The notes under the pieces: generated by a model | The model's database searches: none | Told to the model about the DNA's origin: nothing | Seen by the model: the letters and a program-made list of their open reading frames with translations, nothing else | Shown here: positions 36,043 to 44,542 of the stretch, piece by piece | Numbering within the stretch: the stretch's first letter is position 1 | Layout: every line of letters starts with the position of its first letter | Position numbers and translations under genes: made by a program | From: Candidatus Choladousia intestinavium | GTDB lineage: Bacteria > Bacillota > Clostridia > Lachnospirales > Lachnospiraceae | NCBI GenBank assembly: GCA_018712785.1 | Contig: DVGK01000043.1 | Span: forward strand, 38,212-102,211 | Direction: 5' to 3' | Length of the DNA: 64,000 bases

Positions 36043-36231
36043 CTTTCTGCCTTTCCTGAACGTACATCAAAAGCCGCAGAGGTGCTTGCGTGATATATCA
36101 GTCCGCTGCTTTCATTGTATGTACGCGACGTTCATTCTAAGCGTGGTCTGCCGGAAACAGACGCATCGGCCAGCTTACGCCAAAAAACACTCCGATGCAG
36201 AAATTCCCTGCCGACTTGTGCTGTAATTTGC

Positions 36232-36260
36232 TTGCAAAATAAAGGGTTTTTGATTATAAT
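36232..36260 (+). promoter_or_regulatory. Promoter before the 26-codon frame
   Basis: TTGCAA (36232-36237) and TATAAT (36255-36260) are separated by 17 bases, a strong sigma-A match on the plus strand. The predicted start is about 20 bases before a GGAAAGG ribosome binding site. Confidence 0.65.
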
Positions 36261-36286
36261 GCGTAAAAGAAGTTTGGAAAGGATAT

Positions 36287-36367
36287 ATGGTTCTTTCTGC
36301 AGGTTTACTTAAAAAACAGGGATCGTACAGCAAAATTGAGCGGAATGTACCGCAGTCGTTGAATTAA
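36287..36367 (+). CDS. Candidate small protein (26 residues)
   Basis: ATG at 36287 opens a 26-codon frame ending TAA at 36365-36367, beginning MVLSAGLLKKQGS. It has a promoter with near-consensus hexamers about 30 bases upstream and GGAAAGG four bases before the ATG. There is no membrane helix and the sequence is mildly basic. No family is recognised; the transcript could instead be a regulatory RNA. Confidence 0.4.
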   Translation: MVLSAGLLKKQGSYSKIERNVPQSLN

Positions 36368-36649
36368 ATAATGAAATGAATCAGATCGGTATAGCAGGCT
36401 TCCGTCTGCCCCGCCATTTTCAAAGATATGATATTAAATCAGCTCTGGGAAAAGCCTCCTTTCTTTCCAAATCTTCCCATATAACCTTTCTGTGACTATT
36501 ATATACAATAAGTTGATATTTGGCAAGATCTTTTTCAATGCTCACGGAACATCTTTCGCGAATTCTTTCCGAAGGTGTATCTGACGTAAGCAGCGGCAGA
36601 TCAGGGAGTGCCCAGCAACGAAGCCGGCAGCTGCTCTCCAAGTATTTAC

Positions 36650-36679
36650 TTTACATATTTATTAAAATGCGTATATAAT
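36650..36679 (+). promoter_or_regulatory. Promoter of mecA
   Basis: TTTACA (36650-36655) and TATAAT (36674-36679) lie 18 bases apart on the plus strand, 100 bases before the mecA ATG. Confidence 0.7.
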
Positions 36680-36778
36680 AGTAGTGAGAACAGACGCAGC
36701 TGCTTTTGTCTCCGGCGAATACCGGACACAGTCGGCAGCAGATTCAACGATTCAAATAATGGGTAAGGATGTGATTGA

Positions 36779-37555
36779 ATGAAAATCGAAAAGATCAATG
36801 ACAAACAGATTCGCTGTACCCTGACAAAAGAGGATCTGGCCAACCGCGAAATCAAACTGAGCGAGCTGGCTTACGGTTCTGAAAAAACAAGAGCTCTGTT
36901 TCAGGATATGATGCGCGTTGCAGCTCAGGACTTTGGTTTTGAAGCTGATAATATGCCGCTTGTAATAGAAGCAATTCCCGTATCTATGGACTCTATCATT
37001 CTGATTATTACAAAAGTAGAGGATCCGGAAGAGCTGGATACGAGATTTGCCCGCTTTTCCCCGGAGGAGCAGGAGCATGACAGCGGTTATTCCTTCTCCG
37101 ATCTGATGGATAAAATTGAAGGCGCAGATGATATTCTGGGCCTGATCAAAAAGATCTCCGAGGCAAAAAAACGCGCCGCTTCCAAGAATACGGAGCAGAT
37201 CAGCGAAACACAGGAAGAAGCTTCCGCGGTGTCTGCGGAAGAGGATGAAGAGGTAATGAATCTCACCAGATTCTATCTTTTCCGTTCTCTGGATGACGCC
37301 ATCCGGGCTTCCAGGATTCTGGGGCCTGTTTTCTCCGGGCCCAACACTTTATATAAGAATCCTGAGAGCGGTGAATTCTATCTGATTCTTAAGAAAGCCT
37401 CCAGCTCAGCGGAACAGTTCAACAAGGTATGCAATGTACTCTCCGAGTACGCTCTTCCCTGCAAGTTCAGCGCCGGGATGGACGCGCATTTTACAGAGCA
37501 TATGGAGGTCACCATACCGAAAAACGCTCTTCAGAGTTTGAGCCTTTTAGGGTAA
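36779..37555 (+). CDS. mecA: Adaptor protein MecA
   Basis: The 258-residue protein has the N-terminal MecA domain (MKIEKINDKQIRCTLTKEDLANREIKLSELAYG), an acidic linker (about 140-160, TEQISETQEEASAVSAEEDEE) and the C-terminal domain beginning LTRFYLFRSLDDAIRAS. MecA activates ClpC and delivers substrates to ClpCP; in Bacillus these include ComK. Length and both domains are complete. An esterase gene follows 21 bases later and may be co-transcribed, without obvious functional tie. Confidence 0.93.
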   Translation: MKIEKINDKQIRCTLTKEDLANREIKLSELAYGSEKTRALFQDMMRVAAQDFGFEADNMPLVIEAIPVSMDSIILIITKVEDPEELDTRFARFSPEEQEHDSGYSFSDLMDKIEGADDILGLIKKISEAKKRAASKNTEQISETQEEASAVSAEEDEEVMNLTRFYLFRSLDDAIRASRILGPVFSGPNTLYKNPESGEFYLILKKASSSAEQFNKVCNVLSEYALPCKFSAGMDAHFTEHMEVTIPKNALQSLSLLG

Positions 37556-37576
37556 ATGCAGAAAAGGAGGATCCTT

Positions 37577-38353
37577 ATGGCGCAGTTATTATGCAACTTC
37601 GTTTCCTACTCTCTCAGGCGCAGCGTGGACATTGCTGTAATCCTGCCCAGCATCAGTTCCTGCGATTTTGATCTGGAGCAGCCGCCCTGCCACACCCCGG
37701 CGTACAGGTATCCTGTCCTGTATCTTCTGCACGGGTATGGCAATGATTACAAAAGCTGGCTGCGCTACACCTCCGCGGAACGTTTCGCGGAAGAAAAAAG
37801 GATCGCCCTGGTGTTATGCAATGCGGAAAATCAGTGCTATATGAATACCGGCAGCGAAAATAAGTATTATGATTTTATCGCAAAGGAGCTGCCTGAATTT
37901 ATCTGCGGAAATTTCCCCATCTCCTCAAGCCCTGCCGATACTTATATTGCCGGCGCTTCCATGGGCGGGTACGGGACTCTGGCCCATGCTTTAGCCAGGC
38001 CTTCGGAAATCTGCGCTGCCGGAGCTTTTTCCCCGGCAGTGGAAATCGGAACTGATCCCAATAAGCTCGGCGGAAATCTGAACTGCCTGAATCTCCATGA
38101 CGCCCTTGAAAAATGCAGAGAAGCACACGCAGAGCTTCCCAGAATCTTCCTGTGCTGCGGGCAGAAGGACTTTCTGTATGATTCCGTTCTGGCCTTCCAC
38201 CAGGAACTGGCGGAGAAAGGATTCTCCCACTGCTGGGACAATCCCGCAGAATTTGAGCACGAATGGCGTTTCTGGGATATTGAGCTGGAAAAATTCCTGG
38301 ACTGGATTCCCAGGACGGATCCCTACTCCCGGATGCCGTTCCATAAAATTTAA
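37577..38353 (+). CDS. Alpha/beta-hydrolase esterase (tributyrin esterase/EstA type)
   Basis: The 258-residue protein belongs to the esterase D-like group. It has the oxyanion region YPVLYLLHGYGNDYKSW, the nucleophile elbow GASMGG (Ser at about 122), an aspartate in CGQKDFLYD and a C-terminal histidine in EFEHEWRFWD. It should be a cytosolic carboxylesterase on short acyl or acetylated sugars. AGGAGG precedes the ATG at 37577; an upstream frame to 37556 overlaps mecA's end region. Confidence 0.88.
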   Translation: MAQLLCNFVSYSLRRSVDIAVILPSISSCDFDLEQPPCHTPAYRYPVLYLLHGYGNDYKSWLRYTSAERFAEEKRIALVLCNAENQCYMNTGSENKYYDFIAKELPEFICGNFPISSSPADTYIAGASMGGYGTLAHALARPSEICAAGAFSPAVEIGTDPNKLGGNLNCLNLHDALEKCREAHAELPRIFLCCGQKDFLYDSVLAFHQELAEKGFSHCWDNPAEFEHEWRFWDIELEKFLDWIPRTDPYSRMPFHKI

Positions 38354-38363
38354 ATTTTAATCT

Positions 38364-38416
38364 TTTCAGCAGCCGGCTGCTCCTTTCCAGGAGATTTCCG
38401 GCTGTTTCCTTTTTGC
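38364..38416 (+). terminator. Terminator after the esterase gene
   Basis: CAGCCGG and CCGGCTG form a stem (38369-38375 and about 38398-38404), followed by TTTCCTTTTT. It ends the mecA-esterase transcript. Confidence 0.7.
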
Positions 38417-38480
38417 AGAAGTTCTTATCCAGATCGAATCTATATCAGCTGTTACTGTCACATATTTCCAATTTTTCTTC

Positions 38481-38720
38481 TTGTAATTCTGGCTTTTTTG
38501 GTATATAATCACTATAATGGAGAAAGGTTTGGTAATTTATTTCGTTATTTTGGACAGTTTCCCAGTCTTTTCGATTAATTGCCAGATATTTTGTAGCAGT
38601 TCCCGCCTGCAGGCTTCACAGACAGATCGGATCTGATTCATTTGCGCAAATTTGTATCTGTGTTTTCCCGTCATGAAAGGAACCGTTACTTTATTATTTT
38701 AATGCAAAGGAGGGGGTTTT
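38481..38720 (+). promoter_or_regulatory. hppA promoter and long untranslated leader
   Basis: TTGTAA (38481-38486) and TATAAT (38504-38509) have a 17-base spacer. The leader that follows is about 205 bases, unusually long, AT-rich in its first half, and ends in AAAGGAGGGGG. I do not recognise a known riboswitch in it. Confidence 0.6.
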
Positions 38721-40799
38721 ATGGTCCCGTCGTTTATCTACGCAATTTGCTTCCTTGCAATTATTGTCGCTTTTGCCTTCGCGGCCTATCTGTATTTGTG
38801 GGTAAAGCAGCAGAAAACTGTGAATCAGGAGATCATCCGAGTTTCTCAGCTGATTAAAGACGGCGCAAATACATTCATGGCGCGGGAATACAAAATTCTG
38901 GCAATCTTTGCCGGTGTAGCAGCTATTATTATTTTTTTAATCCTGCCGCAGCCTATATGGCAGGGGGAGATCTTTGATAATCTTTCCATGGCGCTGGCCT
39001 ATATTGCCGGTACGATTCTTTCGGCCATTGCCGGAAAAATCGGAATTCTTGTAGCCACCCTGGCCAATGCCCGCACGGCGGAAGCCGCTGAAAAGGGCAT
39101 TAAGCCCGCATTTCTGGTAGGCTTCAGAGGCGGCGCTGTTATGGGCCTTGCCGTTGTAAGCTTCTGTCTTCTTGGCGTTATGGCGGTTCTCATGATTACG
39201 TCAGACGCTTCCATTCTTCTGGGCTTTTCCTTCGGCGCCAGCTCTCTGGCTCTTTTCGCTAAGGCAGGCGGCGGCATCTTCACAAAGACAGCCGATGTCT
39301 CTGCGGATCTTACAGGAAAAGTCGAGCTTGGCATTCCGGAGGATGATCCCCGGAATCCCGCGGTAATCGCGGATAACGTGGGAGACAATGTAGGAGATGT
39401 GGCCGGTATGGGCGCTGATCTCTTTGATTCAAATGTGGCTGCCATGACTTCAGCCCTTGTTATTTCCCAGTCTCTGACAGGATATGAGCAAGCCGGAGCC
39501 TCCATGGTATTCTGTTATTCCGCCCTTGGCCTGATTTCCTCCATTCTCGGCATCGCCAGCGCCAGAATCGGCAAAAACGGAAATCCCACAAAGGCACTGA
39601 ATTCCTCTACGTATGTAACTACCGGAATTTTCCTTCTTCTCTCCGCCCTGGCTACTTATTTTATAGAAGGCTTTGATTGGCGGATTTGGGGCGCTTCCGC
39701 GGTAGGACTTCTGGTAGGCGTAATCATCGGTCTTACTACCGATTACTTTACAGACGACAGCAAACCCATCGTTCAGCGCGTGGCGAAAGCTTCTCAGTCC
39801 GGTTCTGCTTTCACAGTTCTCTCCGGCGTTTCCTACGGATTCATTTCCTCTCTGCCGGCGATGGTGGGAATCGCGGTATCCGCTTTGGTGGCTTACAAGC
39901 TCTGTGAGCCCATGGGAACCAGCTATGCCCTGTTCGGCATTGCCATGGCTGCTGTGGGAATGCTTTCCATCGTAGGCATGATCATCGGCAACGATGCCTA
40001 CGGCCCCATCGTAGACAACGCCAGAGGCCTGGCTGAGATGGGCGGTCTCGGCGAAGAGACCATCCGCATTGCCGATGAGCTGGACAGTGCTGGAAATACG
40101 GTAAAGGCTGTGACAAAGGGCTTTTCCATCGGCGCTGCCGGACTGACTGTTATCTCTCTTTTAGGCGCATATATGTCTGAGGTAAACGCGACCCTGGCCA
40201 GTCTTGGCCGCGAGCTCATCACAGGCTTTGACATTATGGATCCCACCGTTTTCTTCGGAATCCTGATCGGCGCAGCCGTACCGGCTGTATTTTCTGCAAT
40301 GTTGATTCTGGGCGTTGATAAGAACGCGCAGCGCATGGTAGCGGAAATCCACCGGCAGTTCCGGGAGATTAAAGGCTTGAAGGAAGGCAAACCCGGCGTA
40401 AAAGCCGACTATGACAAATGTATCGACATCGCCACTACCGGCGCTTTAAGAGAACTGATTCCCGCAGGCGCCATGGCCATTATCTCCACCATTATCGTTG
40501 GTTTTATCGGCGGCGTCCTTGCCATCGGCGGATTCCTGCTGGGGAATATCGTAAGCGGACTCCTGCTGGCTCTGTTTATGTCCAATGCCGGCGGCCTCTG
40601 GGATAATTCCAAGAAATACATAGAGGCCGGCCACGAGGGCGGAAAAGGCTCCAAGGCGCATAAGGCCGCCGTTACCGGCGACACGGTAGGAGATCCTTTC
40701 AAAGATACGGCAGGTCCTTCCATTAATACCCAGATCACTGTGGTATCACTGGTAGCCTCTCTGCTTTCTTCCCTGTTTGTGGCATTCTCCATATTTTAA
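38721..40799 (+). CDS. hppA: Membrane-bound proton-translocating pyrophosphatase
   Basis: The 692-residue, roughly 16-helix pump couples pyrophosphate hydrolysis to ion export. The hydrolytic site is clear: DVSADLTGKVELGIPEDDPRNPAVI and DNVGDNVGDVAGMGADLFDS (about 192-237), plus a second Asp cluster GDTVGDPFKDTAGPS near the C-terminus. At the position that sets potassium dependence, G458-N-T-V-K462 carries lysine; potassium-dependent enzymes have alanine there. By family knowledge that predicts a potassium-independent, proton-pumping enzyme rather than a sodium pump. A consensus promoter lies 210 bases upstream and a terminator follows, so it is monocistronic. Confidence 0.95.
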   Translation: MVPSFIYAICFLAIIVAFAFAAYLYLWVKQQKTVNQEIIRVSQLIKDGANTFMAREYKILAIFAGVAAIIIFLILPQPIWQGEIFDNLSMALAYIAGTILSAIAGKIGILVATLANARTAEAAEKGIKPAFLVGFRGGAVMGLAVVSFCLLGVMAVLMITSDASILLGFSFGASSLALFAKAGGGIFTKTADVSADLTGKVELGIPEDDPRNPAVIADNVGDNVGDVAGMGADLFDSNVAAMTSALVISQSLTGYEQAGASMVFCYSALGLISSILGIASARIGKNGNPTKALNSSTYVTTGIFLLLSALATYFIEGFDWRIWGASAVGLLVGVIIGLTTDYFTDDSKPIVQRVAKASQSGSAFTVLSGVSYGFISSLPAMVGIAVSALVAYKLCEPMGTSYALFGIAMAAVGMLSIVGMIIGNDAYGPIVDNARGLAEMGGLGEETIRIADELDSAGNTVKAVTKGFSIGAAGLTVISLLGAYMSEVNATLASLGRELITGFDIMDPTVFFGILIGAAVPAVFSAMLILGVDKNAQRMVAEIHRQFREIKGLKEGKPGVKADYDKCIDIATTGALRELIPAGAMAIISTIIVGFIGGVLAIGGFLLGNIVSGLLLALFMSNAGGLWDNSKKYIEAGHEGGKGSKAHKAAVTGDTVGDPFKDTAGPSINTQITVVSLVASLLSSLFVAFSIF

Positions 40800-40815
40800 A
40801 AGCTGACAGAAACTG

Positions 40816-40856
40816 TGAGCCCGGAGGTTAAAAACCCCCGGGCTCATATGCTGTTT
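40816..40856 (+). terminator. Terminator of hppA
   Basis: TGAGCCCGG and CCGGGCTCA pair around a loop containing GTTAAAAACC, followed by TATGCTGTTTT. The stem is GC-rich and about 9 bases. Confidence 0.8.
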
Positions 40857-40894
40857 TGGTATTCTCACTTCTCTCCGGCATCCTCCATAGCTGC

Positions 40895-41431
40895 CTAAAA
40901 GAAGATAACTCCAAAATAAGTCAGGGTATTTTCCCCGTTCTGAAACTTCATTCCGCAGGTTTCAGCCAATACCGCCACGTCAATGCAGAAGGCAGAAAGG
41001 GAAATCTGCCCCTTTGGCGGATACGTACAGGGACTTCCTGTCACCATCCCGCACTCCTCGCAGTAATCGCACTGGCCGGCCCTGGCATGAAGGATTTTTA
41101 TTTTTTCCCGGGCAAGTTTCTCCCGAACGGCATCCCCCACCCGGTTGTTTTGTCTTTTGGCGGCCTGAAAGTTCTCCTGGGTCATTCCGCCCTTCAGGGG
41201 CGTTACCGTCTGGAAAACCACAGCCTGCCGAAAGTTCTCGGCCCTCTCCTTTAATTCCTCCGGCGTTCCGGCATAAGGCGGACAAGCATAGTTCTTTCCG
41301 TACTGCCCGCACAGATTTTCTTCGCAGTATTTTCTGAAGGAGGAATCGAATTCAATCTCCTTCACAGGAATCACTTTCGCGGCAAAAGCCCCGTTCTCCC
41401 TGCAGTACTTTTCAAGCGCGCTGTTCTCCAT
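40895..41431 (-). CDS. DUF2284 predicted metal-binding protein
   Basis: The 178-residue protein has a cysteine pattern typical of DUF2284: LCGQYGKNYACPPY near 41-55, then CDYCEECG and SPCTYPP around 121-135. Such proteins are thought to bind a metal or Fe-S cluster; their role is unknown. It is the last gene of the Hdr-Flx-fumarate reductase run, 60 bases after fumarase. It may help assemble or sense a cluster in that system. GGAGG precedes the ATG. Confidence 0.85.
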   Translation of the reverse strand: MENSALEKYCRENGAFAAKVIPVKEIEFDSSFRKYCEENLCGQYGKNYACPPYAGTPEELKERAENFRQAVVFQTVTPLKGGMTQENFQAAKRQNNRVGDAVREKLAREKIKILHARAGQCDYCEECGMVTGSPCTYPPKGQISLSAFCIDVAVLAETCGMKFQNGENTLTYFGVIFF

Positions 41432-41491
41432 CTTTCAATTCCTCCCGCATCTCTAAAAGCGTCACATCTACATCCCGCATATCCCCTTCTT

Positions 41492-42055
41492 CTATTTTTC
41501 CTGACAGGACTTCAGATATGCCTTTCTTCCTTCCTCATAAAGGTTTCTTCCCCGACTGTCGATAATTACCACCAGGGGCATATCTTCCACATACAGTTTC
41601 CGAAGAGCCTCTGCTCCCAGATCCTCGTAAGCAATGAGCTCGCTCTTTTTAATACACTTTGCCAAAAGAGCTCCCGCGCCGCCGATGGCTCCGAAATAGA
41701 CGCCGTCATACTGTTTCATAGCCTCCACCACTTGGGGCAGCCTTGCGCCTTTTCCGATCATGCCTCTGGCCCCGGCCTTCATCATCGCGGGGGCATAGGC
41801 ATCCATGCGTCCGCTGGTAGTGGGGCCAGCGGAGCCGATCACCTGTCCCGGCTTCGCCGGCGTAGGACCTACATAGTAGATCGTTGCGTCTTCCGGATCA
41901 AAGGGAAGGCTTTCGCCTCTCTCCAAAGCCTCGCACATTCTTTTATGTCCTGCGTCCCGGGAGGTGTAGATGGTTCCTGTTACATACACTGTATCTCCCG
42001 CCTCCAGGGTTCTGGCCAGTTCTCTTGTAAGGGGAAGCTTTATCCGTTTCTCCAT
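41492..42055 (-). CDS. Class I fumarate hydratase, beta subunit
   Basis: This 187-residue protein matches the C-terminal (beta) part of iron-sulfur hydro-lyases (FumA C-terminal domain, TtdB). It contains LEAGDTVYVTGTIYTSRDAGHKRM, YYVGPTPAKPGQVIGSAGPTTSGRMD and GKGA, the expected substrate-binding stretches. With the alpha subunit it interconverts malate and fumarate in the cytosol and could feed the adjoining fumarate reductase. L-tartrate dehydratase is a related alternative, but the neighbours favour fumarase. GGAGGTG from the end of the alpha gene serves the ATG at 42055. Confidence 0.9.
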   Translation of the reverse strand: MEKRIKLPLTRELARTLEAGDTVYVTGTIYTSRDAGHKRMCEALERGESLPFDPEDATIYYVGPTPAKPGQVIGSAGPTTSGRMDAYAPAMMKAGARGMIGKGARLPQVVEAMKQYDGVYFGAIGGAGALLAKCIKKSELIAYEDLGAEALRKLYVEDMPLVVIIDSRGRNLYEEGRKAYLKSCQEK

Positions 42056-42057
42056 GA

Positions 42058-42900
42058 TCAAATCACCTCCGTCTTGTGCCGGGTCACATGGCAGTTAATA
42101 TTTACCGCGCAGGGCATTCCCGCAATATGAGTGGGAAGGGTCTCGATGTTCACCCCGATGGCCGTAGTCTTTCCGCCGAATCCCTGGGGGCCGATTCCCA
42201 GCCGGTTAATCTTATCCAGCATCTCTTTTTCAAGATCCGCATAATAGGGATCCGGATTTTCAGAGTCCACAGGGCGCATCAGCGCTTTCTTTGCCAGAAG
42301 CGCCGCCTTGTCAAATGTACCTCCGATCCCCACTCCCACCACCATCGGCGGGCACGGATTGGGGCCTGCCGTCTCCACTGTTTCCAGAATGAAGTCCTTG
42401 ATTCCCTGAAGTCCGGCAGAGGGCTTAAACATCCGGATGGCGCTCATATTCTCACTTCCAAAACCCTTGGGGCCTACTGTCACTTTAATCTGTTCTCCCG
42501 GCACGATCTCCGTATAAAGCATGGCCGGTGTATTATCCCCTGTATTTCCGCGGCGTATGGGATCTTTTACCACGGATTTCCGAAGATATCCTTTTTCATA
42601 TCCGCGGCGCACTCCCTCATCCACAGCCGCCGCCAGGTCTCCCCCGGTGATATGTACATCCTGCCCGATCTCCAGGAATACACAGGCCATCCCTGTATCC
42701 TGACAGATGGGTACCTCCTGTTCATCCGCAATCTCAAAATTCTCAATAATTCTGTCCAGGACTCCCTGGGCTGTCTCCCAGTCTTCTTCCCTCCTGCACC
42801 GGCAGATGGCTTCCTTTACATCCTGGGGCAGATGGTTGTTGGCCTGAATGCAGAGCCGCTCCACGGTCTCTGTAATCTGGCTTGCCGCAATTTCCCGCAT
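42058..42900 (-). CDS. Class I fumarate hydratase, alpha subunit
   Basis: The 280-residue subunit carries the catalytic [4Fe-4S] cluster. Cysteines that fit are in [13 protein letters not shown] (about 61-70), [16 protein letters not shown] (about 185) and [12 protein letters not shown] near the C-terminus. One iron is left free to bind substrate, making such enzymes oxygen-sensitive, in keeping with an anaerobe. Its stop is just before the beta start. It lies 29 bases downstream of the flavoprotein gene, linking malate dehydration to fumarate reduction. GGAGG precedes the ATG. Confidence 0.92.
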   Translation of the reverse strand: MREIAASQITETVERLCIQANNHLPQDVKEAICRCRREEDWETAQGVLDRIIENFEIADEQEVPICQDTGMACVFLEIGQDVHITGGDLAAAVDEGVRRGYEKGYLRKSVVKDPIRRGNTGDNTPAMLYTEIVPGEQIKVTVGPKGFGSENMSAIRMFKPSAGLQGIKDFILETVETAGPNPCPPMVVGVGIGGTFDKAALLAKKALMRPVDSENPDPYYADLEKEMLDKINRLGIGPQGFGGKTTAIGVNIETLPTHIAGMPCAVNINCHVTRHKTEVI

Positions 42901-42929
42901 GGCTTTTTCCTCCTTTCATCCTTCATGGC

Positions 42930-44531
42930 TCACCGCTCATGACGCGCGTACTTGGGAAGCAGCAGGGGCGATACTTCTCCGGTATGAAGTCCCGCCCGGA
43001 CAAGAGTCTCATGGTACTCATAAATGTGCTCCAGACTCAAGGTTCCCGTCTCGATCTCCTTTGCCCTGGCTGCCGCCGCCTTACCCGCATTTCTTCCAAA
43101 TACAATAATATCCAAAAGAGAGTTTCCCATCAAGCGGTTTCTTCCATGAATTCCTCCTACAGCCTCCCCGGCTACCAGAAGATTCCGGTACACCTTCGTA
43201 AATCCATCGCCGCCGATCTCCAGTCCTCCGTTTTGATAGTGGAGGGTGGGATAGACGAGAATCGGCTGTTTTCTCATATCAATTCCGTAATTTAAGAACA
43301 TCCGCAGCATAGCGGGAATCCGTTTCTCAATAGTTCCTTCGCCGCCCAGCAGCTCAATCATAGGGGTATCCAGCCATACCCCGGTTCCTGTAGGCGTAGT
43401 CACACCCTTTCCCCGGTCGCCGCACTCCCGGATGATGGCCGCGGCCGCCACATCCCTTGTCTCCAGCGGATGCATAAAAGCCTCCCCCTCCCGGTTTACC
43501 AGCATGGCTCCCACAGAGCGGACCTTCTCCGTTACCAGAGCGCCGAAAATCTGAGCCGGGTATGCCGCGCCGGTAGGGTGGTACTGGATGGTGTCCTGGT
43601 ACAGAAGGGGGGCTCCCGCCCGATAGCCCATGATCAGTCCGTCCGCTGTAGCCCCGTAATGATTGGAGGTGGGAAAATTCTGATAGTGAAGGCGTCCGGC
43701 GCCTCCTGTAGCGATCACCACAGTCTTCGCCCTGGCCACCAGATAATCTTCTGTCTCTATATTCTGAAGCACCGCTCCGGCAATCTGTCCCTTTTCATCC
43801 TTCAGAAGCTCCACAGCCGCTGTAAATTCTGCCACGGGGATTCCCAGGTTCAGCACCTCGTCCCGCAGGGTGCGCATGATCTCCGCCCCGGAGTAATCCT
43901 TACAGGCATGCATCCTCTTCCGGGAGGTACCCCCGCCGTGAGTGGTGATCATATTGCCCTCTTTGTCCTTATCAAACATAACTCCCAGATCGCTCAGCCA
44001 CTGAATGGCATCCGGCGCCTCCATGACAAGTCTGCGAAGAAGCTCCGGTCTGGCGGCAAAATGCCCGCCTCCAAAGGCATCCAGGTAATGTTGTACCGGA
44101 GAATCGTTCTCCTTGTCTGCCGCCTGGATTCCTCCCTCTGCCATCATGGTGTTTGCGTCTCCCAGGCGCAGCTTCGTCACTACCATAACCCTGGCTCCGG
44201 CCCGATGTGCTTCGATGGCTGCAGAAGCCCCGGCTCCTCCTCCTCCGATTACCAGCACATCCACATCGTACTCTGTCTTATTCAGATCGATTTTTTCATT
44301 TAAAAGGCGGCTGTCCGAGTGCAGGAGACGCACCAGCTCTCTGGGCGCCTTTTCCCCCTGATTGGGGCCTGCCAGGATCTGGGCAAACCCTTCCGCCCTG
44401 TAATCCGGATGATAAGCTTTCAGGAGGGCATCCTTCTGAGCCGCATCCATCCGCCCGGGCTCCGTTCCCAGCCGTCCTGGTCTGGTTGCCTCCACCTTTT
44501 TAATTGATTCCAGCATTTCCGGCGTATACAT
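42930..44531 (-). CDS. Fumarate reductase/succinate dehydrogenase-type flavoprotein
   Basis: The 533-residue protein has an unusual N-terminal extension of about 90 residues, then the FAD-binding VLVIGGGGAGASAAIEA (93-109). Active-site motifs of the FrdA family are present: DTIQYHPTGAA (about 316-326), TLHYQNGGLEI (about 424) and GNSLLDIIVFGRNAGKAA near the C-terminus. FAD is probably covalent, since THGGGTSRKRMH contains the usual histidine. It should reduce fumarate to succinate. There is no signal peptide or membrane anchor gene, so the enzyme is soluble and cytosolic. Neighbouring Hdr and Flx genes suggest their electrons reach it. GGAGGG precedes the ATG. Confidence 0.9.
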   Translation of the reverse strand: MYTPEMLESIKKVEATRPGRLGTEPGRMDAAQKDALLKAYHPDYRAEGFAQILAGPNQGEKAPRELVRLLHSDSRLLNEKIDLNKTEYDVDVLVIGGGGAGASAAIEAHRAGARVMVVTKLRLGDANTMMAEGGIQAADKENDSPVQHYLDAFGGGHFAARPELLRRLVMEAPDAIQWLSDLGVMFDKDKEGNMITTHGGGTSRKRMHACKDYSGAEIMRTLRDEVLNLGIPVAEFTAAVELLKDEKGQIAGAVLQNIETEDYLVARAKTVVIATGGAGRLHYQNFPTSNHYGATADGLIMGYRAGAPLLYQDTIQYHPTGAAYPAQIFGALVTEKVRSVGAMLVNREGEAFMHPLETRDVAAAAIIRECGDRGKGVTTPTGTGVWLDTPMIELLGGEGTIEKRIPAMLRMFLNYGIDMRKQPILVYPTLHYQNGGLEIGGDGFTKVYRNLLVAGEAVGGIHGRNRLMGNSLLDIIVFGRNAGKAAAARAKEIETGTLSLEHIYEYHETLVRAGLHTGEVSPLLLPKYARHER

Positions 44532-44542
44532 GATGTTCCCTC

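Larger units (their letters stand above)
36043..36778. other. 736-base region: possible tiny gene and mecA promoter
   Basis: Apart from the candidate 26-residue frame at 36287-36367 and the mecA promoter, I see no protein-coding gene here. A short hairpin (GTCTG and CAGAC arms) lies near 36145. Several open frames on the minus strand lack ribosome binding sites and family resemblance. Confidence 0.5.

Noticed and set aside
36420..36641. 73-codon minus frame before mecA
   Set aside because: No ribosome binding site, mixed composition and no recognisable fold.
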